From Ramlibacter sp. (GTDB lineage: Bacteria > Pseudomonadota > Gammaproteobacteria > Burkholderiales > Burkholderiaceae_C), in contig JAJAZH010000109.1 in assembly GCA_026785815.1 (NCBI GenBank), positions 1 through 6,582 on the forward strand: DNA of 6,582 nt, given 5' to 3'. The position numbers and the translations under genes are program-made. Below are positions 1 to 5,776 of this stretch, piece by piece (position 1 is the stretch's first letter; every line of letters begins with the position of its first letter). The notes below the pieces were generated by a model. The model was given only the letters and a program-made list of their open reading frames with translations, was not told the DNA's origin and made no database searches.

Positions 1-37
1 AAAAGCTGTTTCTGATACTCGAGCGGAACCAACGCAT
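1..37 (-). CDS. Start of an unidentified gene, cut by the window edge
   Basis: Only the first 12 codons are visible, reading MRWFRSSIRNSF before the edge. The ATG at 37-35 is preceded by AGAGG at 48-44 with a 6-base spacer, a good ribosome binding site. It lies 44 bp after the stop of the MerR/cyclase-like gene on the same strand, so the two are probably co-transcribed. The basic, aromatic N-terminus resembles the cytoplasmic lead-in of many membrane sensor proteins such as histidine kinases, but that is a guess from a dozen residues. No family can be assigned. The reading frame, start codon and ribosome binding site are seen directly; being a real gene is an inference. Confidence 0.5.
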   Translation of the reverse strand, partial: MRWFRSSIRNSF

Positions 38-81
38 ATCGGGCCTCTGTTCTTGTGGTGGGGTGTTCGATAGAAAAATGG

Positions 82-1137
82 TCAGCGGCCCTTGCCGGCC
101 GGAACGTGGACGATCTCGGTGACAGGAAGCAGCTGGGCCTGACCGGTCCGACCGCTTTCGCCAGGCAGCTGCCCCGCGAGCGGACCGGCATTGGCGAACA
201 CGGCAGGAACGAAAAGGTGTTGTCCGTCGCCGGTCTTGCGGCGCACGCCATAGGTCAACGACTGCCGCTCTTCGGCGGACAGCTTGCCGATCAGGTTCTT
301 GGTCGCCCAGATGGCGCCGAAGCGCGAGAACGCCGAAGCCTGCGCGGCGTGGTTGAGGGTGCGGGCCAGGGCGGCGAACTCCAGGCCTGCGGCTGACTTG
401 AAGCTGCCGAGCCATTCGTGGCCTTCGTCCAGGCCGACGTTCATGTAGAGCTCGGTGCTCCAGGCCTTGCGCAGCTGCCACTCCTTGCTGACCCGGCGCA
501 TGGCCGTTTTCATCTCGTGGGCGGCGACCAGCGCGTTCCACAGGTGGCTGCCAGCCGGCACGGGCAGGAAGCAGCCGACCATGCCGTCAGCCGGATGCTT
601 GCCGTGCGTGCCCGAGTGGCGTTTGAAGATCGGGTCGACGGTCGACCAGATATGGCTGATCAGCTCGAAGTACTCCTGGGCCGGCAGTTCGGACCAAATC
701 CGTTCGGAGTGCTGCAATTCGGCGACCAGGATTGCGACCTCGGTCAGCGCCGGCAACCGCCTGCGCTCGGCGTCGGCAGGGGACGCCAACATCGCTGCCG
801 CGGCGGCGGACCCTAGCGGGACGACACGCATTAAGGACGGTTCGTCGGCGATGGCGGGGCCGGCGCTGGAAACGTTTTCGGAGACCACCGGTCCCGGCAG
901 CGGGGCGCCGTAATGCGCGGCGATCCTGGTCATGCTCCAGCCCTCTTTTTTCAGGCGCTGGATCTCCTCGATGCGAGCCAGGGTCTCGTCCGGGAAATAA
1001 CCCAGCCGCGGCGCATCGCCGTCTTGCGGGCCCGGTGGCAGGACTTCGGGCTTTGGAACAATTCCCCAACCGATGTAGTTGTTGAGGGTTGCCCGAGAGA
1101 TTCCCGTTTGCTCCAGTAGCTCTTTGCTGTTCAGCAC
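82..1137 (-). CDS. MerR-like DNA-binding protein fused to a degenerate class III adenylate/guanylate cyclase domain
   Basis: 351 residues, probably a cytoplasmic transcription regulator. Residues 1-77 form a MerR-type helix-turn-helix: an LLEQTGISRATLNNYI recognition segment, a wing with GYFPDETLARIEEI, and a second helical motif KKEGWSMTRIAAHYG. Residues 78-128 are an Ala/Pro-rich linker. Residues 131-300 follow the class III cyclase pattern: VAILVAEL at the first metal site, KHPADGMVGCF at the second, and LARTLNHAAQAS at the N-x3-R site. Compared with active enzymes, the first metal Asp is Glu140, the Gly before the second Asp (Asp184) is Ala183, the purine-specifying Asp position is Arg259, and the transition-state Arg is Gln266; Lys180 and Asn262 remain. 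Catalysis is therefore doubtful, and the domain may bind a ligand or dimerise. The start is GTG at 1137, because the overlapping ATG at 1139 hits a stop after two codons. AGAGG lies 4 bases upstream. Domain calls rest on motif reading; target genes and ligand are unknown. Confidence 0.85.
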   Translation of the reverse strand: MLNSKELLEQTGISRATLNNYIGWGIVPKPEVLPPGPQDGDAPRLGYFPDETLARIEEIQRLKKEGWSMTRIAAHYGAPLPGPVVSENVSSAGPAIADEPSLMRVVPLGSAAAAAMLASPADAERRRLPALTEVAILVAELQHSERIWSELPAQEYFELISHIWSTVDPIFKRHSGTHGKHPADGMVGCFLPVPAGSHLWNALVAAHEMKTAMRRVSKEWQLRKAWSTELYMNVGLDEGHEWLGSFKSAAGLEFAALARTLNHAAQASAFSRFGAIWATKNLIGKLSAEERQSLTYGVRRKTGDGQHLFVPAVFANAGPLAGQLPGESGRTGQAQLLPVTEIVHVPAGKGR

Positions 1138-1141
1138 ATAA

Positions 1142-1146
1142 CCTCT
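1142..1146 (-). promoter_or_regulatory. Ribosome binding site deciding the GTG start of the MerR/cyclase-like gene
   Basis: AGAGG on the minus strand sits 4 bases before GTG at 1137-1135. An ATG two bases upstream (1139-1137) is out of frame and reads ATG-TGC-TGA, so it cannot start this protein. The next Met in the correct frame is residue 69, after most of the DNA-binding domain, so GTG is the only sensible start. Confidence 0.6.
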
Positions 1147-1148
1147 AA

Positions 1149-1161
1149 TTAGTCTGTCTAA
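1149..1161. promoter_or_regulatory. Putative operator over the transcription start (TTAG-N5-CTAA)
   Basis: The 13 bases TTAGTCTGTCTAA form an imperfect palindrome. Read on the minus strand they contain TTAGACAG (1161-1154), the same octamer as the upstream array. It abuts the -10 box of the regulator gene and covers the predicted +1. A repressor site, most simply for the adjacent MerR-like protein, is inferred from this position and from the repetition; binding is not shown. Confidence 0.5.
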
Positions 1162-1190
1162 ATAATGCAGCCATTCCAGTGGACTGTCAA
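1162..1190 (-). promoter_or_regulatory. Sigma70-type promoter of the MerR/cyclase-like gene
   Basis: On the minus strand a perfect -35 TTGACA (1190-1185) is followed after exactly 17 bases by CATTAT (1167-1162), which matches the -10 consensus at 4 of 6 positions. Transcription would start near 1155, giving a leader of about 18 bases before the GTG at 1137. A TTAGACAG copy lies directly over the predicted start, so binding there would block initiation. Confidence 0.6.
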
Positions 1191-1191
1191 C

Positions 1192-1199
1192 TTAGACAC
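1192..1199 (+). promoter_or_regulatory. Diverged TTAGACA operator copy next to the -35 box
   Basis: TTAGACAC matches the repeated octamer at 7 of 8 positions and lies just upstream of the -35 element (1190-1185) of the regulator promoter. It is in the orientation opposite to the copy at 1154-1161, so the promoter is bracketed by facing copies. Confidence 0.4.
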
Positions 1200-1299
1200 A
1201 CAAGAGGTGTGTTACATGCGCTAGTACCGATGCGGGAACGCAACGGATGAGGATGATGGGATCGTTAAGAACGATCGGTTATCAGGCCTCTCCTACTGA

Positions 1300-1334
1300 T
1301 TAGACAGACAACTTAGACAGTCACTTAGACAGTC
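1300..1334 (+). repeat. Three-copy TTAGACAG direct repeat array, likely operator
   Basis: TTAGACAG occurs at 1300-1307, 1313-1320 and 1325-1332, with steps of 13 and 12 bases. The last two copies lie in a perfect tandem 12-mer, ACTTAGACAGTC, at 1311-1322 and 1323-1334. The AT-leaning sequence stands out from its GC-rich surroundings. Members of the MerR superfamily such as CarH and BldC are known to bind direct repeats about one helical turn apart, so this is a plausible site for the neighbouring MerR-like protein. It lies about 145 to 180 bases upstream of that gene's predicted transcription start, and no convincing second promoter is seen around the array. Confidence 0.6.
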
Positions 1335-1361
1335 AAATCAAGATGTTGGTGAGGCGGTTGA

Positions 1362-1394
1362 CAGCGGACACACCCGATGGGCCGGGTCCGCCTG
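1362..1394 (-). terminator. Imperfect GC-rich stem-loop downstream of the SPFH gene
   Basis: CAGCGGAC (1362-1369) pairs with GTCCGCCTG (1386-1394) with one bulged C, and an inner CCG/CGG pairing closes a 6-base loop. It begins 23 bases after the stop of the QmcA-like gene, where its transcript should end. There is no T-run after the stem, so an intrinsic terminator is only a possibility; the stem could instead protect a Rho-dependent 3' end. Confidence 0.3.
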
Positions 1395-1416
1395 TGGGCC
1401 GTCGAGGACCAGCGCG

Positions 1417-2331
1417 TCAGGTCGGTTTTCCGCTCTGCACCATTCGCATGGCCGAGGCGATCAGGGCCGCCGTCTCCGTCATGTTGCTGGGAACGATCAA
1501 GGTCGTGGTCGCGTCCGCCGCGACCTTGCTGTAGGCATCAACGGCGCGTTCGGCCACCTTGAGCTGCACGGCTTGCTCCCCGCCGGGCTGGCGGATGGCG
1601 GCGGCAATGCGCTCGATCGCGAGCGCGGTGGCTTCCGCCACGGCGGTGATCGAGGCGGCTTCGCCCTGGGCGTTGTTGATGATCGACTGCTTCTCGCCCT
1701 CCGAACGGGCGATGAAGGCCTCGCGCTCGCCGGTGGCGATGTTGATCTGCTCCTGCCGGCGGCCTTCGGAGGCCGCAATCAGCGCCCGCTTTTCGCGCTC
1801 GGCTGTGATCTGCGACTGCATCGCGAGCAGGATTTCCTTGGGCGGGGTCAGGTCCTTGATCTCGTAGCGCAGCACCTTCACGCCCCAGTTCAGCGCCGCC
1901 TCGTCGATGGCCTGCACCACCTGGGCGTTGATGATGCCGCGCTCCTCGAAGGTCTTGTCCAGCTCGAGCTTGCCGATCACGCTGCGCAGCGAGGTTTGGG
2001 CCAGCTGGGTCACGGCCACGATGTAATTGGACGAGCCATAGCTGGCGCGCATCGGGTCGGTCACCTGGAAGTACAGGATGCCGTCCACCTGCAGCTGGGT
2101 GTTGTCGCGCGTGATGCAGATCTGGCTGGGCACGTCCAGCGGGATTTCCTTCAGGCTGTGTTTGTAGGCGACCTTGTCGATGAAGGGGATCAGGAAGTTC
2201 AGGCCCGGCGCCAGCGTCGCGTGGTATTTGCCCAGACGCTCGACCACCCAGGCGTTCTGCTGGGGCACGACCTTGATGGAGCGCACCACGAAGATGGCCG
2301 CGATGACGAACAGGATGAGAGCGATTTCCAT
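1417..2331 (-). CDS. qmcA: SPFH/stomatin-like membrane protein, QmcA (paraslipin) family
   Basis: 304 residues, the usual size for the bacterial QmcA/paraslipin group. A single hydrophobic segment at residues 2-17 anchors it in the inner membrane. The SPFH (band 7) domain follows at about 20-190, with typical stretches KVVPQQNAWVVERLGKYH, LAPGLNFLIPFID and LDVPSQICITRDN. A charged, Ala/Glu-rich helical region at about 170-245 (SQITAEREKRALI, ASEGRRQEQINIATGERE) is the coiled-coil through which such proteins form large rings. The family is tied to membrane microdomains and quality control of membrane proteins; the exact client is unknown. It starts 19 bp after the nfeD-like gene ends on the same strand, the standard NfeD-SPFH operon pairing. 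ATG at 2331 has only a weak purine-rich GAAAGAA ahead of it, so translation may depend on coupling. No catalytic site is expected. Confidence 0.92.
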   Translation of the reverse strand: MEIALILFVIAAIFVVRSIKVVPQQNAWVVERLGKYHATLAPGLNFLIPFIDKVAYKHSLKEIPLDVPSQICITRDNTQLQVDGILYFQVTDPMRASYGSSNYIVAVTQLAQTSLRSVIGKLELDKTFEERGIINAQVVQAIDEAALNWGVKVLRYEIKDLTPPKEILLAMQSQITAEREKRALIAASEGRRQEQINIATGEREAFIARSEGEKQSIINNAQGEAASITAVAEATALAIERIAAAIRQPGGEQAVQLKVAERAVDAYSKVAADATTTLIVPSNMTETAALIASAMRMVQSGKPT

Positions 2332-2350
2332 GGATTCTTTCGTTATGAAC

Positions 2351-2773
2351 TCAGATTTTCTCGACGACCAGGCGGCTGCCCACGACCTCGCGAACGCGAT
2401 ACAGGCCTGGAGCGTCGAGCGAACCGGGAGCCAATGCGACCGTCCAGTCAGCGCCGCGATACTTCACATGGGCAGTGCCATCCGGGTTCCATGCCGCAAC
2501 CTGAACGGTTTCGCCCACGTCCAGATTCACGTCGCGGTTGGCCGAGACCGGGCCCGCCCGGGTCTTGTCGCGCACCAGGTAGCAGGCCAGCACCGCGCCG
2601 CCGCCGATGACCGCCGCCGTGATGAACTGCGAAGTCTGCGACAGGCCCAGGTGCGCGGCCACCGCCGCCGCAGCCAGCCCGATGGCCAGCATCAGCAGGT
2701 AAAAAGTCCCCGTCAGCAACTCGACGGCCACCGCGGCGCCGGTCAGCAGCCACCAGACCGTTGGATCAGCCAT
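2351..2773 (-). CDS. Short NfeD-family membrane protein, partner of the SPFH protein
   Basis: 140 residues, matching the short NfeD class (like E. coli YbbJ) that lacks the N-terminal serine-protease domain of long NfeD proteins. Hydrophobic segments at about residues 5-22, 25-43 and 49-67 place it in the inner membrane. Residues 80-140 form the C-terminal OB-fold-like domain, with DVGETVQVAAWNPDGTAHVKY, GADW and GSLDAPGLYRVREVVGSRL typical of the family. NfeD proteins are known to be encoded with SPFH proteins and are thought to bind or stabilise their assemblies; here the SPFH gene follows after 19 bp. The start is ATG at 2773, with AAAGGG at 2785-2780 seven bases upstream. It is first in its operon and divergent from the decarboxylase gene. 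No clear sigma70 promoter was recognised in front of it. Confidence 0.9.
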   Translation of the reverse strand: MADPTVWWLLTGAAVAVELLTGTFYLLMLAIGLAAAAVAAHLGLSQTSQFITAAVIGGGAVLACYLVRDKTRAGPVSANRDVNLDVGETVQVAAWNPDGTAHVKYRGADWTVALAPGSLDAPGLYRVREVVGSRLVVEKI

Positions 2774-2895
2774 TGACTTGCCCTTTGTCTTGAGTGCACG
2801 ACATTCTGCGTCATTTACCAGACCCTTCCCGGGCGGATCGCTTTATTTGCATACACTTCGCGGCTGTTCCCCCTTTGGCCGCTCCTGGAGCCCCG
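2774..2895. other. Divergent intergenic region between nfeD-like and decarboxylase genes
   Basis: These 122 bp must hold promoters for both directions. On the plus strand there is a TACACT hexamer at 2852-2857, but no acceptable -35 box stands 16-18 bases before it. On the minus strand a CAGAAT hexamer occurs without a good -35 partner. No inverted repeat or operator-like repetition was recognised, and the TTAGACAG octamer of the left region is absent. Confidence 0.4.
2887..2890 (+). promoter_or_regulatory. Ribosome binding site selecting the decarboxylase start
   Basis: GGAG sits 5 bases before ATG 2896. The in-frame ATG at 2794 has no comparable site, and the 34 extra residues it would add do not resemble the wing-domain N-terminus, so the shorter protein is the better call. 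Confidence 0.6.
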
Positions 2896-5244
2896 ATGAA
2901 ATTCCGCTTTCCGATCGTCATCATCGACGAGGACTTCCGCTCCGAGAACACCTCCGGCCTGGGGATCCGCGCCCTGGCCCACGCGATCGAGGCCGAGGGC
3001 TTCGAGATCCTGGGCGTGACCGGCTACGGCGACCTGTCGCAGTTCGCGCAGCAGCAGTCACGGGCCAGCGCCTTCATCCTGTCGATCGACGACGAGGAGT
3101 TCACTCCCGGCCCGGACCTCGACCCGGCGGTGCTGAACCTGCGCAAGTTCATCGAGGAAGTCCGGCGCAAGAACCTGGAGGTGCCGATCTACGTCTATGG
3201 GGAGACCAAGACGTCGCGCCACATCCCGAACGACATCCTGCGCGAGCTGCACGGTTTCATCCACATGTTCGAGGACACGCCGGAGTTCGTGGCGCGCCAC
3301 ATCATCCGCGAGGCCAAGAGTTACCTGGAGGGCGTGCAGCCGCCGTTCTTCAAGGCCCTGCTCGATTACGCCGAAGACGGCTCCTACTCCTGGCACTGCC
3401 CGGGACACTCGGGTGGCGTCGCCTTCCTGAAAAGCCCGGTGGGGCAGATGTTCCACCAGTTCTTCGGCGAAAACATGCTGCGGGCCGACGTCTGCAACGC
3501 GGTGGAGGAGCTTGGCCAGCTGCTGGACCACACCGGCCCGGTGGCGGCCAGCGAGCGCAACGCGGCCCGGATCTTCAACGCCGATCACTGCTTTTTCGTC
3601 ACCAACGGCACCAGCACCAGCAACAAGATGGTCTGGCACCACACCGTGGCCCCGGACGACGTGGTGGTGGTGGACCGCAACTGCCACAAGTCGATCCTGC
3701 ACGCGATCATCATGACCGGCTCGATCCCGGTGTTCCTGAAGCCGACCCGCAATCACTTCGGCATCATCGGCCCGATCCCGCAGAGCGAGTTCGAGCCGGC
3801 CACGATCAAGGCCAAGATCAAGGCCAATCCGCTGCTCAAAGGCGTCGATCCCGATACGGTGAAGCCGCGGGTGATGACGCTCACCCAGTCCACCTATGAC
3901 GGCGTGATCTACAACACCGAGACCATCAAGAAGATGCTCGATGGCTATGTCGACACGCTGCACTTCGACGAGGCCTGGTTGCCGCACGCTGCCTTCCATC
4001 CGTTCTACGGCCCGTACCACGCGATGGGCAAGAACCGGGTCCGGCCGAAGGAGGCCCTGACCTTCGCCACCCAGTCCACCCACAAGCTGCTGGCCGGCAT
4101 CAGCCAGGCCAGCCACGTGCTGGTGCAGGATTCGCAGAACCGCAAGCTCGATCGCCACCTGTTCAACGAGGCGTACCTGATGCACACCTCGACCAGCCCG
4201 CAGTACTCGATCATCGCCAGCTGCGACGTCGCCGCCGCCATGATGGAGCCACCCGGCGGCACCGCGCTGGTCGAAGAGAGCATCCTGGAAGCGCTGGACT
4301 TCCGCCGGGCCATGCGCAAGGTCGACGAGGAATACGGCAAGGACTGGTGGTTCAAGGTCTGGGGCCCGGACAAGCTGGCCGAGGAGGGCATCGGCCGCGC
4401 CGACGACTGGATCATCAAGGGGGAAGCGAGGACCGCCAAGTGGCACGGTTTCGGCAACCTGGCCGAAGGCTTCAACATGCTGGACCCGATCAAGTCCACC
4501 ATCGTCACCCCCGGCATGGACCTGAACGGCAAGTTCGCCAAGACCGGGATCCCGGCGTCGATCGTCACCAAGTTCCTGGCCGAGCACGGGATCATCGTCG
4601 AGAAGACCGGGCTGTACAGCTTCTTCATCCTGTTCACCATCGGTATCACCAAGGGCCGCTGGAACACGCTGCTGTCGGCGTTGCAGCAGTTCAAGGACGA
4701 CTACGCCAAGAACCAGCCGATGTGGAGGATCCTGCCCGAGTTCTGCCAGCAGTTTCCGCGCTACGAGAAGATGGGGCTGGCCGACCTGTGCCAGTACGTC
4801 CATGCGCTTTATGCCAGGTACGACATCGCCCGCCTGACCACCGAGATGTACCTGTCGGACCTGACGCCGGCGATGAAGCCGAGCGACGCCTATGCCTACA
4901 TCGCGCACCGCAAGACCGAGCGGGTCGAGATCGACCTGCTGGAAGGGCGGATCACCACCTCGCTGGTGACGCCTTACCCACCCGGTATTCCGCTGCTGAT
5001 CCCGGGCGAGGTCTTCAACAAGAAGATCGTCGACTACCTGAAGTTCTCGCGCGAATTCAACGCCCAGTGCCCCGGCTTCGAGACCGACATCCACGGATTG
5101 GTTGAAATCCAGGACGAGGACGGCAAAGTGCGGTACTACGCCGACTGCGTGGCCAACGAGCCGTCCAAGGTGACTCCGCCGGCCACTCCGCCCGGCAAAC
5201 TGGTCCAGGTGGGCAACGACGGGCCGTTCGGACGCACCGTCTGA
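2896..5244 (+). CDS. PLP-dependent Orn/Lys/Arg decarboxylase (LdcA/AdiA-type)
   Basis: 782 residues of a fold-type I basic amino acid decarboxylase, releasing CO2 from lysine, arginine or ornithine to give the polyamine product in the cytoplasm. Residues 1-155 are the flavodoxin-like wing domain, about 156-590 the PLP core, and the rest the C-terminal domain. Key motifs are WHCPGHSGG (166-174), TNGTSTSNK (236-244), DRNCHKS (260-266) with His264 expected to stack on PLP, FDEAW with Asp358 for the pyridine nitrogen, and STHK with Lys397 as the Schiff-base lysine. PYPPGIPLLIPGE near 693 is also typical. From memory, the pattern is closest to Pseudomonas LdcA and related ~750-residue proteins, and also resembles AdiA; the substrate cannot be fixed from motifs. 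The frame is open upstream to an ATG at 2794, but ATG 2896 is preferred: GGAG at 2887-2890 precedes it, and MKFRFPIVIIDED matches the family N-terminus. About 30 residues after DCVANEP form a Pro-rich extra tail. Confidence 0.93.
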   Translation: MKFRFPIVIIDEDFRSENTSGLGIRALAHAIEAEGFEILGVTGYGDLSQFAQQQSRASAFILSIDDEEFTPGPDLDPAVLNLRKFIEEVRRKNLEVPIYVYGETKTSRHIPNDILRELHGFIHMFEDTPEFVARHIIREAKSYLEGVQPPFFKALLDYAEDGSYSWHCPGHSGGVAFLKSPVGQMFHQFFGENMLRADVCNAVEELGQLLDHTGPVAASERNAARIFNADHCFFVTNGTSTSNKMVWHHTVAPDDVVVVDRNCHKSILHAIIMTGSIPVFLKPTRNHFGIIGPIPQSEFEPATIKAKIKANPLLKGVDPDTVKPRVMTLTQSTYDGVIYNTETIKKMLDGYVDTLHFDEAWLPHAAFHPFYGPYHAMGKNRVRPKEALTFATQSTHKLLAGISQASHVLVQDSQNRKLDRHLFNEAYLMHTSTSPQYSIIASCDVAAAMMEPPGGTALVEESILEALDFRRAMRKVDEEYGKDWWFKVWGPDKLAEEGIGRADDWIIKGEARTAKWHGFGNLAEGFNMLDPIKSTIVTPGMDLNGKFAKTGIPASIVTKFLAEHGIIVEKTGLYSFFILFTIGITKGRWNTLLSALQQFKDDYAKNQPMWRILPEFCQQFPRYEKMGLADLCQYVHALYARYDIARLTTEMYLSDLTPAMKPSDAYAYIAHRKTERVEIDLLEGRITTSLVTPYPPGIPLLIPGEVFNKKIVDYLKFSREFNAQCPGFETDIHGLVEIQDEDGKVRYYADCVANEPSKVTPPATPPGKLVQVGNDGPFGRTV

Positions 5245-5332
5245 TCCGGACTTCCCGCAGCCTGTCGCGCCGGTTCGCAGTTCGTCGCAAAGGTGATGCG
5301 GGCCGCTCGCCGGCTCCCTAAAGTCTGCCTCC

Positions 5333-5349
5333 ACCGGCTCTTCGCCGGT
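5333..5349 (+). promoter_or_regulatory. Small hairpin just ahead of a ribosome binding site
   Basis: ACCGGC (5333-5338) and GCCGGT (5344-5349) pair perfectly around the loop TCTTC. The stem ends 3 bases before the GGAG (5353-5356) that serves the gene at 5363. It could tune translation of that gene or be a remnant of the preceding terminator, but there is no T-run. A 6-bp GC stem can also arise by chance in DNA this GC-rich. Confidence 0.3.
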
Positions 5350-5362
5350 TCTGGAGAAGCAG

Positions 5363-5776
5363 ATGCGCAACGAATTCGACGACTGGAAGAACAGCAACCA
5401 GCCCGCAGGACGGGCCTGGGCGCAGCGGGGCCTGGCCTGGGCCGCGGCTGGCACGGCGACCGCCGCGGTCTGGCTCTCGGTCGTCCTGATGGCAGGTCTG
5501 GATCTGCCGGCCGGTGCACCGGGCCTGGAGGCTGCAGCGCCGTTGTCGGCGCCCTTGGTCGCTGCCGCCCCGATGCAGCCGGTGGAGCCCGCTGCCGATG
5601 CAAAAGCGGTGCGACACGCCGCGATGCTGCCCCGGGTCACGATCACCGGCAAGCGCGAACCGGCACCGCAGCAATCTGCGGTTGCCGCCGTGGAAGTCAG
5701 TGCGGCGCCGGCCCGGCCAGGTTCCGCCGGCCAGACCATCGGGATGACGGTGGCTGGCGATAATCTGAATCGATGA
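5363..5776 (+). CDS. Small single-span membrane protein of unknown function, partner of the histidine kinase
   Basis: 137 residues, not assigned to a named family. A hydrophilic N-terminus (MRNEFDDWKNSN) is followed by one hydrophobic span at about residues 24-45, then an Ala/Pro-rich stretch to about 80. Next come the short motif LPRVTITGKREP near residues 89-100 and a low-complexity tail. The topology is probably N-terminus in the cytoplasm and the bulk in the periplasm, judged from the charged N-terminus. The start at ATG 5363 has GGAG at 5353-5356, six bases upstream. Its stop TGA overlaps the ATG of the kinase gene (ATGA at 5773-5776), so the two are almost certainly one operon and translationally coupled. 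An accessory or stability role for the kinase is inferred from this coupling only. Confidence 0.75.
   Translation: MRNEFDDWKNSNQPAGRAWAQRGLAWAAAGTATAAVWLSVVLMAGLDLPAGAPGLEAAAPLSAPLVAAAPMQPVEPAADAKAVRHAAMLPRVTITGKREPAPQQSAVAAVEVSAAPARPGSAGQTIGMTVAGDNLNR

Noticed and set aside
1247..1303. An 18-codon plus-strand ORF (MRMMGSLRTIGYQASPTD) ending in the octamer array
   Set aside because: There is no convincing ribosome binding site or promoter, and so short an ORF is expected by chance.
1358..1363. A perfect TTGACA on the plus strand
   Set aside because: No -10-like hexamer lies 16-18 bases downstream, where the sequence is GC-rich, and no plus-strand gene follows.
1343..1534. A 63-codon plus-strand open frame starting inside the gap after the octamer array
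   Set aside because: It runs antisense into the 3' end of the SPFH gene, has no good ribosome binding site and no recognisable content.
1573..2610. A 345-codon open frame on the plus strand across the SPFH and NfeD genes
   Set aside because: It is antisense to two genes with clear family motifs, and its composition is low-complexity Gly/Arg/Asp/His with no domain, so it is a shadow of GC-rich coding.
2778..3899. A 373-codon plus-strand open frame overlapping the start of the decarboxylase
   Set aside because: It is out of frame with the decarboxylase, rich in Arg/Pro/Gly and has no motif. The frame starting at 2896 carries all the enzyme signatures.
5256..5301. CCCGCA ... TGCGGG complementary arms downstream of the decarboxylase stop, considered as a terminator
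   Set aside because: The loop would be over 30 bases, with only a 6-bp stem and no T-run, so it is not distinguishable from chance.
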